Assembly: GCA_017525225.1 (NCBI GenBank)
Contig: JAFXTB010000070.1
Span: 1 to 58,355, forward strand
DNA from: Kiritimatiellia bacterium
GTDB lineage: Bacteria; Verrucomicrobiota; Kiritimatiellia; RFP12; UBA1067
Reading direction: 5' to 3'
Length of the DNA: 58,355 bases
The notes below the pieces were generated by a model. It was not told the DNA's origin. It did not search any database and saw only the letters and a list, made by a program, of their open reading frames with translations. The translations under genes were made by a program, and so were the position numbers. This document shows positions 18,376-26,663 of the stretch, piece by piece; the stretch's first letter is position 1; every line of letters begins with the position of its first letter.

Positions 18376-19232
18376 GATCTCCTCCTTGAAAGAAACGTCT
18401 TCGCCCGGCCGATGCGCTCGCGCAGCACGGTCCGCCTGCGATCGGACGCGAACGGACGGGCCATCAGCATGCCCGCAAGGCACAGCGCCATGCGCAGATC
18501 GTCCACCATTCCATACTCCACCGGGAACACCGTGCGGGCCACCAGGCCGTGCAGCCGTTCCTGCAGAGCCTTTACCATGTCGTTGGGCGGGAAGTAGCGG
18601 GCATAGCGCAGCATCATCCCAACGTCGTCCCAGCCGCGACCCGCGACGGTGGGATGGAACGCGAAAAGCAGCATGCGGTACTTCCAGTGGGCGAGCAGCC
18701 AGGGGTCTTCGCGGTAGGCGGCGCGGTCTATCGCGAACTGCGCGTCGATGAGCTTCAGGTGGCCGTCGGAATCGCGCAGGAGGTTGTCGGGCATGATGTC
18801 GCGCCAGACGATGCCGGTATCGGCGAGGGCGGTGGCGATGCGCACCATGTCCTCCAGGCAGTCCACGGCCTCGTCCTGCGCTATGCCGCGCACGAACATG
18901 TCGGTGAGCGACGGTCCTGGCAGGCGGCGGGTCGCCACGAACGCCCGGCGGCCGTCCGGCGAACGCCACAGCGCCAGCGGCTCCGCACAGGCGAGCGGCT
19001 CGGCGGCAAAGAGGCGGCGCGACATCTCGTACTCGTTGGCGATGGACTCTGGCGCCCGGGACGAGCATTTCACGATGCAGGGCGTCCCTTTGAAGGTTCC
19101 CCTGTAGAAGATGTCGTTCACCGGCTTGTTCTCGAGGAAGGAGACACACTCCGAAAGACCGAGCCCCTTGCCCTCGGTTTCGATAAGCGCGTCCCACTCC
19201 GCGCGCAGCCTATGGTCCAGTCTGCCTTTCAC
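18369..19232 (-). CDS. LPS/sugar-kinase-like protein
   Basis: 287 aa from GTG 19232, which lies seven nt after the stop of the preceding TIM-barrel gene; upstream sequence in this frame is shadow. Kinase-fold features: Lys55 (CIVKCSS), Glu67 (IANEYEM), catalytic loop WRDIMPDN (143-150) and D163-A-Q where DFG is usual. The C-terminal kinase domain of the 624-aa fusion shares the same DxQFA[VI]DR signature, so the two are paralogous. Most like Kdo/heptose kinases (WaaP/KdkA). Linked by overlap to an O-acetyltransferase. Confidence 0.66.
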   Translation of the reverse strand: MKGRLDHRLRAEWDALIETEGKGLGLSECVSFLENKPVNDIFYRGTFKGTPCIVKCSSRAPESIANEYEMSRRLFAAEPLACAEPLALWRSPDGRRAFVATRRLPGPSLTDMFVRGIAQDEAVDCLEDMVRIATALADTGIVWRDIMPDNLLRDSDGHLKLIDAQFAIDRAAYREDPWLLAHWKYRMLLFAFHPTVAGRGWDDVGMMLRYARYFPPNDMVKALQERLHGLVARTVFPVEYGMVDDLRMALCLAGMLMARPFASDRRRTVLRERIGRAKTFLSRRRSW

Positions 19233-19239
19233 TGCCGAC

Positions 19240-20712
19240 TCACACCAGCGGCGAGACGCTCGTGTAGCGCGGATGCGGGCGGCCCTTGGGGAAATGGTCG
19301 ACGTTCCACCTGTACGCCGAAAGGTGGTTGGCGAGCCACATCCAGCGGCGCCGGGCGTGGCGGTCGCGCACGCCGGGAAGGAAACGGGCGATGTCGCCCA
19401 CGGCCTCGGGAATGCGCTTCGGCTCGTCCTGCCAGGGTGCGTAGAGGCACCACTTGGCGGCAAGCTCGTCGCCGCCGAGGCGAGGGGACATCACATCGCG
19501 CGCGAAATCCGAGAGCGGCGCGTCGGGATGGTCCGAGAAATACTGGAGAGCCAGGTAGTTGAACTCCGAGTTGGCCCGGTACGGAGACATCTCTCCGAAC
19601 ATCGACACTCCGCAGATGCCGGAGCTGTAGCTGAGCTGGCACTGGCGGCGGATGAGGTCGGCCGCCCAGGAGGCGCGTCCTCCCCACCACTGCGAGCCGG
19701 AGTGCGCGCGCATCATGTGGCGGAACGGCTTGAGGAGCGGCGGCAGCGCGTCGCCGGGCTTCCAGGTGTCGTTCTTTAGCTCCCGGTCGCACTTCCACTG
19801 CCAGAACACGTCCTTGGGCATGGCCGCGACCTTCGCGAAACGCTGCATCGCGTCGGGGGCGTAGAGCTGGGCGCAAGGCTTGTCCAGGAAATGGTGGTAC
19901 GTCTCGCACATTATCCAGGCATCGGGGCTGACGGACCTTACGGCCGCCACGGCGGCCGGGTAGAACGCCGTCATGTCCTCCACGCTCATGCCCTCAGTCG
20001 CCGCCCCGGCGCCCCGGCGTTCGCGGCAGCGGTCGCACCAGCACACCTGCGTGTCGCCCGTCTCCATCTGGATACCGCCCAGCTCGGGGATCGCCGTGAA
20101 CACCCACGCGAGGGAATCGAGGATGTAGCGGTTGAGCTTGTCGCACGAGGGGCAGCCCACGTACTCCTTCACGTGGCCGTGCCTGCCGGTCTGGAAGAAC
20201 TGGAGCGGCGAACCGTCCTTGCGCCTGCCGATGGCGTCGCGGTTCGTCTCGAACCAGCGGTCCATGGACCAGTGGCTGTCGCCCTCGTAGTAGACGCCGC
20301 CGTAGGTGTAGAGGCCGGATATGAGATACATTCTCACGCCCTTCTCACGGGCGTACGCGCAGACGCGCCTGGCGGCGTCAACGCCGCCGTGGCAGTCGCG
20401 GATGAGGCCCACGCAGCCCACCGCGTCGATGCCGTTCGCGGCGCACCAGTCCACGGAGCGCTTGTAGTCGCGCTCGAACCATTCGCCCGCCTTGGTGTAC
20501 GGGCTGCCTATGCCGGCATCCTGCATGCCGGGGACGGTCTCGCACCAGTTGTGCGAGTTGTCCCACGTCCAGAACACCCGGTAGCCGATCTTGCCGGTGC
20601 CCGGCACGTGCGGAGATGCGGCCTTCGGCGCGGCGCCTGCGCCAACTTGCGCCGCGAGCCCGGCCGCAAGCGCGCCCGTGCAGAAGTCACGTCTGGAAAT
20701 GTCGTAGTTCAT
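19240..20712 (-). CDS. Tat-exported TIM-barrel glycosidase-like protein (copy A)
   Basis: 490 aa. It begins with a twin-arginine signal (SRRDFCTGALAAGLAAQ; Arg7-Arg8), so it is exported folded. The mature part has repeated barrel strands (YRVFWTWDNSHNW, GIDAVGCVGLIRDC, VRMYLISGLYTYGG, GGIQMETGDTQ) followed by C-W-C-D-R-C, a cysteine cluster like that near the active site of DUF4838/GH20- or GH67-like proteins. Acidic residues in METGD and MCETYHHF are candidate catalysts. No family is certain. It is almost identical to the gene at 25173-26645 and related to that at 29795-31165, and is paired with an upstream beta-helix gene 18 nt away. Confidence 0.65.
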   Translation of the reverse strand: MNYDISRRDFCTGALAAGLAAQVGAGAAPKAASPHVPGTGKIGYRVFWTWDNSHNWCETVPGMQDAGIGSPYTKAGEWFERDYKRSVDWCAANGIDAVGCVGLIRDCHGGVDAARRVCAYAREKGVRMYLISGLYTYGGVYYEGDSHWSMDRWFETNRDAIGRRKDGSPLQFFQTGRHGHVKEYVGCPSCDKLNRYILDSLAWVFTAIPELGGIQMETGDTQVCWCDRCRERRGAGAATEGMSVEDMTAFYPAAVAAVRSVSPDAWIMCETYHHFLDKPCAQLYAPDAMQRFAKVAAMPKDVFWQWKCDRELKNDTWKPGDALPPLLKPFRHMMRAHSGSQWWGGRASWAADLIRRQCQLSYSSGICGVSMFGEMSPYRANSEFNYLALQYFSDHPDAPLSDFARDVMSPRLGGDELAAKWCLYAPWQDEPKRIPEAVGDIARFLPGVRDRHARRRWMWLANHLSAYRWNVDHFPKGRPHPRYTSVSPLV

Positions 20713-20730
20713 GTTCTTTACTCCCTTCGG

Positions 20731-23700
20731 TCAGCGGAAGCTGATCATGCCTCCGCGCATCTTGTCCTGGTTCTCGTAGCAGCCGATGTCGGGCATGGCC
20801 GACGGGTCGTCGGCAAGGGTCCGCGCATTCTTCACGACGCGCGGCTGGCGCGCCAGGTCGAGCGCGGAAGCGTCCATCCAATCGAATTTGGCACCGGCCT
20901 CGCGGCACGGAGATGAGCGCTTGATGTAATAGTCGCCTTCCGCCGCATTGCGGAAGACCGGATTGCCCACGATGTTGCCTGTCGTGAAGAACCTGGAGGA
21001 GCTTTCCGACGGAATCGCGGCCGAAAGACAGCAGTTGGTCATCGTGACGGTGGTCTTGTCGCCGGGCGTAGTGAAGATTGCCGAGTTGCCATCGGTGCGG
21101 CAGAATATGCAGTTCACATAGACGGGACGATAGTAGTAGGACGAATTGAGGTTTATAATGGCCTTGTTGTCATCGCGTACGAAGGTGCAGTTCTCAAAAA
21201 AAGGCCTGTAGCCAAGCTTGTTACCGCCGTCGTGGCCGTTGCCGTAGACGCTAGTGAACATGTAGTACGATGAACCCGGAAACGCGAAAAGCGTGTTGCG
21301 CACCGTCCCGCAGGAGAAGAAAGCATACCCGGTATGATGGACTATGCGGCAGCGGTCCATTATCGATCCGCCATGTTCGTCAGCATCCGCATTGTCGCCG
21401 CTGACCGCACCGTACATCGCCGTGTTCGAACTGAATTCGCAATCGGACATGATCATGTTTCCCGAATTTGCGACAACGCCGTAATTGGCGCCACTGTTGG
21501 ACCTGAATACGCAATTGGTCATCAAGGAACCGTATGTGTATCCGACCGCCGAACCGTGCGAATCTTCCCCGGCCTGGACATGGTTGTCGAGAAAACTACA
21601 TCCCGACAGGTAGACCGTACAGGAGGATCCACCCTTGACACTTCCCGCGAAAGCGCCGCCATGGAGATAGGCGTTGTTGTTGGTGAACGTGCATCCTATG
21701 AAACCAGGGCTTAGCCAGAGATCGTCTTCGCCATAGAGGTGGGGCATTCGTCCGTTTTCCGCATACACCTTCGCTATCGCCGCGACCGCGCCGCCGCAAC
21801 CATCCGTCTCCGTTGCGGAATTCCCGGCGAAGATGCAGTTCTCGAACACACCACCTATTATCGCCGCCGCGCCGCCGTTGAAGGCGGTACAGTTCGTGAA
21901 GCAGCAGTCCACGAACCGCGAGGGCGTGCCGCCCGCCGCCGGAGCGCGCCCGAAGAGAAGGAGCCCGCCGCCATCGCCGGAGAAGTCCTGTCCGTCACCG
22001 ACACGCGTATAGCCGTTCCTGAAAGTGAAGCCTTCCATGCGGACGGGACGCGCGTTGGATGGAAGGAACGAAGCGCTCTGCGGCCCGTGGTGGGAAATCA
22101 TTATGCGCCTGAGCCCCTGACCATCGAGAATCGTTCCATCGCGATCTGTCGCCCCTGTCGCGGGGTTCACGCTGCGGATCTCGAGCGTCTTGTTAGATAC
22201 GACGATCGTCTCGGCGACATCATACACTCCGCTGCGCGCAAGGATGAGGGAAAATCCAGGCGTTGCATCCACCGCAGCCTGTATCCCCACGTACGCATCC
22301 GCCCAGTCGCCTGTGCGGTCGGCGGCGGACGCCACGGCGCGCACGATGGAATGGTAGTCCGAATCGTCCGGCTGGCGCTCGTAGCAGCCGATGTCCACCG
22401 AGCTCCCAACGACACGCCCCCTGCCGCCGATATCGGGAAGCGAGGCGTGCCAGTCGAGCGCCGTGCCAGCATCGACGTACTGCGACGTGCTCCTGAGACG
22501 GTAGTCATGCACGGCCGGGGCGACGAAATCGCCATCGACGGAGAATCCGCAGTGGTCGTAGGAGACGGTGGCCCGAGTGTTGGCGCCAAAGTTTCCGTCA
22601 AGTATGGAATTGACGAAATTCACACTGAACACAGAGTAGTCACTTGTACCATGGTTGAACAGGATGTATCTGGACGGCGCGAGAATCGTGCAGTTCTCCA
22701 CCCTAAGCGGATTCGCATCACCGGCGTTGTAGAAGTGTAAGAGCGTAGAGAAGTTGTTCACTGTATCCGCCACCAGGCAGTTGGCCATGAGACGTGTCGC
22801 TCCACTTCCCCGGTTGTTCACCATCAAGACCGAGCTGCCGATGCTCGTATTATTGATGAACGAACAATTCTGGACGATACTGTCATCTATCATGATAAGC
22901 CCATAGTTCCCTTGGGCGGCAAGCCCCGTGAATGTACAGTTCGATATACAGGAACAACCACTAAGCGCGATTGCGTGGCCGTATTCGGCAATCATGGTCC
23001 CTGTGAAGCTGCAATCCGATATTGTGGACGAAGCGCTGCCGGATATGAGGCTGATAGCTCCACCCGGCGTTACCACCTTAAAGTCCTTGAAAGAACATTT
23101 ATGGATGTCGATCCTGGTTGAAGCGCACACGCCGCCACCTTGCTTGGCCGCCACATAGTCCCCACCCTCAAACCGGCAGTCGACCAGCAGAGGAGCCTTC
23201 CCTGACGCAGTCGTGCCAAACGCATAGAACGAACCGCCTCCAACCGTATTGCCAACCCTGTTTCCAGAAAACACGCAGTTGGTTATCACCGATCCACCTG
23301 CCTGGTACATCTTCGCGGCGCCACCCCATCCGGTACCGGTGTTGTTCTTGAAAATGCAGCCAGACAGCGTAGTGTTGGTCGAGGTGACGTAGATCGCGGT
23401 ACATGGAAAGTTCTGCAATGTGAACCCTTCAAAGAGCGTGGTCTCTTTCGCGGATGAGTTTATGTGCAGCCATTGGTCGGTTGCCGTGTACTCGTCTCCG
23501 TCGAAGATCGTGTTCTCGGCATCGGGGAGGCCTGTCTCTGGATCGCAGCTGCGAATGGTAAGGGATGAGGTGGAATCCGTGACGCCTGAGACCACATGGT
23601 AGACGCCCGTGCCTACAAGGATGGTGTCGCCGGAGCTGCACTGCGCCTTCACGGTCGCAAGATCGTTGGCGGCGGTCGCCCAGGATGTGTAGGGCGAGGT

Positions 23701-23805
23701 CGGGGTATTGCCGGCCGTGCCCGCCGGCACCATGTAGTGCGTCGTGGCGGTGGCCGTGAAGACGGCCATGATGGCAATCGACAGGGTTTGAATTCTAGTT
23801 ATCAT
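20731..23805 (-). CDS. secreted right-handed parallel beta-helix protein (copy A)
   Basis: 1024 aa with an N-terminal export signal (ITRIQTLSIAIMAVFTATA) and Shine-Dalgarno AAGGAGA. After a YMVPAGTAGNTPTSPYTSW lead it has two long stretches of ~20-25-residue rungs (SGCIFKNN, TNCVFSGN, DCSFTGT, DCCFTNCTAFNGGAAA), typical of pectate-lyase-like or polysaccharide-binding helices. Two internal segments end in DIGCYE-type blocks, so the protein is itself a tandem of two helices. The C-terminus is MRGGMISFR, shared with two other exported proteins here. It probably binds or cleaves a polysaccharide at the cell surface. Paralogous with the protein at 26664-29765. Confidence 0.78.
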   Translation of the reverse strand: MITRIQTLSIAIMAVFTATATTHYMVPAGTAGNTPTSPYTSWATAANDLATVKAQCSSGDTILVGTGVYHVVSGVTDSTSSLTIRSCDPETGLPDAENTIFDGDEYTATDQWLHINSSAKETTLFEGFTLQNFPCTAIYVTSTNTTLSGCIFKNNTGTGWGGAAKMYQAGGSVITNCVFSGNRVGNTVGGGSFYAFGTTASGKAPLLVDCRFEGGDYVAAKQGGGVCASTRIDIHKCSFKDFKVVTPGGAISLISGSASSTISDCSFTGTMIAEYGHAIALSGCSCISNCTFTGLAAQGNYGLIMIDDSIVQNCSFINNTSIGSSVLMVNNRGSGATRLMANCLVADTVNNFSTLLHFYNAGDANPLRVENCTILAPSRYILFNHGTSDYSVFSVNFVNSILDGNFGANTRATVSYDHCGFSVDGDFVAPAVHDYRLRSTSQYVDAGTALDWHASLPDIGGRGRVVGSSVDIGCYERQPDDSDYHSIVRAVASAADRTGDWADAYVGIQAAVDATPGFSLILARSGVYDVAETIVVSNKTLEIRSVNPATGATDRDGTILDGQGLRRIMISHHGPQSASFLPSNARPVRMEGFTFRNGYTRVGDGQDFSGDGGGLLLFGRAPAAGGTPSRFVDCCFTNCTAFNGGAAAIIGGVFENCIFAGNSATETDGCGGAVAAIAKVYAENGRMPHLYGEDDLWLSPGFIGCTFTNNNAYLHGGAFAGSVKGGSSCTVYLSGCSFLDNHVQAGEDSHGSAVGYTYGSLMTNCVFRSNSGANYGVVANSGNMIMSDCEFSSNTAMYGAVSGDNADADEHGGSIMDRCRIVHHTGYAFFSCGTVRNTLFAFPGSSYYMFTSVYGNGHDGGNKLGYRPFFENCTFVRDDNKAIINLNSSYYYRPVYVNCIFCRTDGNSAIFTTPGDKTTVTMTNCCLSAAIPSESSSRFFTTGNIVGNPVFRNAAEGDYYIKRSSPCREAGAKFDWMDASALDLARQPRVVKNARTLADDPSAMPDIGCYENQDKMRGGMISFR

Positions 23806-23847
23806 GTCATCTCTCCTTTTGTAAATCTGGGAATGTCGTAGTTCAAG

Positions 23848-23985
23848 TTAGTGGCTGGTGGTTAGTGGCTAGTGGTTAGTGGTTAGTGGCTGGTGGTTAG
23901 TGGCTAGTGGTTAGTGGCTAGTGGTTAGTGGTTGGGGGTTGGGGGTTGGGGGTTAGTGGTTAGTGGTTGGGGGGGTGGGGGTTGG
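23848..23985. repeat. G-rich degenerate minisatellite
   Basis: Imperfect repeats of TTAGTGGC/TGGTGG units pass into runs of GGGGGTT. Four or more G-runs of five or more on the plus strand could form a G-quadruplex. The last ~25 bp encode the C-terminus and stop of the NagX-like gene on the minus strand; the rest fills the intergenic space before the beta-helix start. Slippage could alter the protein tail and the distance to the next gene. Confidence 0.85.
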
Positions 23986-25150
23986 TGAATTGCGAGAGTC
24001 GCTTCTCGGCGGTGCGCAGCCTGTACCAGAGCGACAGCACCGCGATGAACGAGACAGCATAGGCGAGCGCCACGGCGAACGGCTGGTAGTCCGATGTGCC
24101 GAGCAGCACGGGGACGCCAGGCACGAGGCGCAGCGCTATCGCGTGCACCGCCCCCTGGAAGAAGGTGGAAAGCATCCAGGCGGCAAGCGAACACTGCCCG
24201 AAAAGCAGGAAGAGCCCCGTGCCGCGGCGGAGGTGCCAGATGTCGGTGATGGCATACAGGGCGCAGAGAAGCAGCATCGCGTAGCCGAATGTGGTGAAGA
24301 TGAAGCTTACGGTATAGATGTAGCGGATTGGCGGAATCCACAGCTGGAGCGTCCATCCAAGGGCCAGGGATGCCGCGCCCCATGCGGCGAGCGTTCCAGC
24401 CTTGCGCCATGGCGCACCGGGCGCCTTGAGGATCTCCGCTGCCAGCGAACCCAGAACCCCCATCGCCATCCACACGGGGGTGGTGAGGATGTAGGCGAAG
24501 TCCTTCGCCCAGAATCCAATGGCGCAGAACACGCGTTCATCGACGATGTGCGATATGTTGCCCGTCCGGGAATAGTCCCCGCATGTAGCCTGCACGATGC
24601 CGTATGCGGCGATCACGGCGAGAGCGAGCGCCAGCCTGGCGGCGCGGCGGCGGATCAGCTGGGCGAGCATCGCGCCAGTATACGCAACGGCTATGGTCTG
24701 CAGCGTGTTGGAATAAGGACGGAAGACCTTCGTGTCCAGCGACAGCACCTGGTTGATCAGCCAGCCCAGCACCCACAGCATCGCCACCCGGGCGGCGAGA
24801 TGCCGCCAGAAACCCATCGTCGGACGTCCCTGCGCATCAAGGTACCGGTATACGGCGAACGGTACGGCGGCACCGCACACGAATATGAACAGGGGCTGCG
24901 CGAAATCCCAGATGCCGAATCCGGCGGGCACGGCGCCTGGGGTCGCGAACGATGCGAGCGAATGTACCCAGAACGTGCGCGTCGCCTCGCTGAAATCCCA
25001 GGCCTTCACCCTGAACAGCCCTGTTCGGACAACATATCCCAGAACCGTCAAGAGGAAGATGTCGAGTCCGCGCAGAAGGTCGAGGCAGAACAGCCTGTTC
25101 GCCGGATATGAAGCAGGATCTGGAAACGCTCTGGAAAGGAATTTCTTCAT
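23960..25150 (-). CDS. NagX/HGSNAT-like multipass membrane acyltransferase
   Basis: 396 aa from ATG 25150 with Shine-Dalgarno AAGGGGG; further in-frame sequence upstream is intergenic. The N-terminus LFCLDLLRGLDIFLLTVLGY and the segment QPLFIFVCGAAVPFAVYR are signatures of the COG4299/DUF5009 family related to heparan-alpha-glucosaminide N-acetyltransferase. About ten hydrophobic helices follow. The family moves acetyl groups across the membrane to amino sugars, or takes part in transport of sugars. The last residues (QFTNPHPPNH) are encoded within the G-rich minisatellite, so the natural C-terminus may be extended or altered. Sits between the two duplicated TIM/beta-helix modules. Confidence 0.8.
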   Translation of the reverse strand: MKKFLSRAFPDPASYPANRLFCLDLLRGLDIFLLTVLGYVVRTGLFRVKAWDFSEATRTFWVHSLASFATPGAVPAGFGIWDFAQPLFIFVCGAAVPFAVYRYLDAQGRPTMGFWRHLAARVAMLWVLGWLINQVLSLDTKVFRPYSNTLQTIAVAYTGAMLAQLIRRRAARLALALAVIAAYGIVQATCGDYSRTGNISHIVDERVFCAIGFWAKDFAYILTTPVWMAMGVLGSLAAEILKAPGAPWRKAGTLAAWGAASLALGWTLQLWIPPIRYIYTVSFIFTTFGYAMLLLCALYAITDIWHLRRGTGLFLLFGQCSLAAWMLSTFFQGAVHAIALRLVPGVPVLLGTSDYQPFAVALAYAVSFIAVLSLWYRLRTAEKRLSQFTNPHPPNH

Positions 25151-25172
25151 TGCCCCCTTTTGAAATCTCTGT

Positions 25173-26645
25173 TCATACAAGCGGGGATACGTAGGTGTAG
25201 CGCGGATGCGGGCGGCCCTTGGGGAAATGGTCCGCATTCCAGCGGAACGCCGAAAGGTGGTTCGCGAGCCAGGCCCAGCGGCGGCGGGCTTCGCGGTCCC
25301 TGACGGACGGCAGGAAGCGCGCTATGTCCCGCACGGCCTCGGGGATGCGCTTCGGCTCGTCCTGCCAGGGCGCGTAGAGGCACCACTTCTCGGCAAGCTC
25401 GTCGCCGCCGAGGCGGGGCGACATCACGTCGCGCGCGAAGTCCGAGAGCGGCGCGTCGGGATGGTCCGAGAAATACTGGAGCGCCAGGTAGTTGAACTCA
25501 GAGTTCGCCCGGTACGACGAGCATTCGCCGAACATCGACACCCCGCAGATGCCGGAGCTGTAGCTCAGGCGGCACTGGCGGCGGACAAGGTCCGCCGCCC
25601 AGGCGGAGCGCCCGCCCCACCACTGCGTGCCGGAGTGCGCGCGCATCATGTGCCGGAACGGCTTGAGGATCGGCGGCAGCTCGGCGCCGGGCTTCCACGT
25701 GTCGTCCCTGAGCTCACGGTCGCACTTCCACTGCCAGAACACGTCCTTGGGCATCTTGGCGACCTCGGCGAAGCGCTGCGTCGCGTCGGCGGCGTAGAGC
25801 TGGGCGCACGGCTTGTCCAGGAAGTGGTGGTAGGTCTCGCACATTATCCAGGCGTCGGGGCTGACGGACCTGACGGCCGCCACGGCGGCTGGGTAGAACG
25901 CCGTCATGTCCTCCACGCTCATGCCTTCAGTCGCCGCCCCGGCGCCGCGGCGTTCGCGGCAGCGGTCGCACCAGCACACCTGCGTGTCGCCCGTCTCCAT
26001 CTGGATGCCGCCCAGCTCGGGGATCGCCGTGAACACCCACGCGAGGGAGTCCAGCACGTAGCGGTTGAGCTTGTCGCTCGAGGGGCAACCCACGTACTCC
26101 TTCACGTGGCCGCCCTTGCCGTTCTGGAAGAACAGGAGCGGCGTACCGTCCTTGTGTTTGCCGATGGCGTCGCGGTTCGTCTCGAACCAGCGGTCCATCG
26201 ACCAGTGGCTGTCGCCCTCGTAGTAGACCCCGCCGTACGTGTACAGGCCGGATATGAGATACACGCGCACGCCCTTCTCCCTCGCGTACGCGCATACGCG
26301 CCGGGCGGCGTCCAGGCCGCCGTGGCAGTCGCGGATGAGGCCCACGCAGCCCACCGCGTCGATGCCGTTCGCGGCGCACCAGTCCACGGAGCGCTTGTAG
26401 TCGCGCTCGAACCATTCGCCCGCCTTGGTGTACGGGTTGCCGATGCCGGCATCCTGCATGCCGGGGACGGTCTCGCACCAGTTGTGCGAGTTGTCCCACG
26501 TCCAGAACACCCGGTAGCCGATCTTGCCGGTGCCCGGCACGTGCGGAGATGCGGCCTTCGGCGCGGTGCCTGCGCCTACTTGCGCCGCGAGCCCGGCCGC
26601 AAGCGCGCCCGTGCAGAAGTCACGTCTGGAAACGTCGTAGTTCAT
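25173..26645 (-). CDS. Tat-exported TIM-barrel glycosidase-like protein (copy B)
   Basis: 490 aa, the same length as the gene at 19240-20712 and nearly identical in sequence, including the Tat motif SRRDFCTGAL, the METGDTQVCWCDRC block and the HHFLDKPC segment. Differences are scattered substitutions (for example SSDK for SCDK, ECSSYRANS for EMSPYRANS), so this is a duplicate under continued coding constraint and not an assembly copy. It is 18 nt downstream of the second beta-helix gene and 22 nt upstream of the NagX-like gene. Confidence 0.65.
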   Translation of the reverse strand: MNYDVSRRDFCTGALAAGLAAQVGAGTAPKAASPHVPGTGKIGYRVFWTWDNSHNWCETVPGMQDAGIGNPYTKAGEWFERDYKRSVDWCAANGIDAVGCVGLIRDCHGGLDAARRVCAYAREKGVRVYLISGLYTYGGVYYEGDSHWSMDRWFETNRDAIGKHKDGTPLLFFQNGKGGHVKEYVGCPSSDKLNRYVLDSLAWVFTAIPELGGIQMETGDTQVCWCDRCRERRGAGAATEGMSVEDMTAFYPAAVAAVRSVSPDAWIMCETYHHFLDKPCAQLYAADATQRFAEVAKMPKDVFWQWKCDRELRDDTWKPGAELPPILKPFRHMMRAHSGTQWWGGRSAWAADLVRRQCRLSYSSGICGVSMFGECSSYRANSEFNYLALQYFSDHPDAPLSDFARDVMSPRLGGDELAEKWCLYAPWQDEPKRIPEAVRDIARFLPSVRDREARRRWAWLANHLSAFRWNADHFPKGRPHPRYTYVSPLV

Positions 26646-26663
26646 GACCTTTGCTTCTTTCGG

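Noticed and set aside
23848-23985. CRISPR array
   Set aside because: The units are short, degenerate and contiguous with no spacers and no cas genes nearby; it is a minisatellite.
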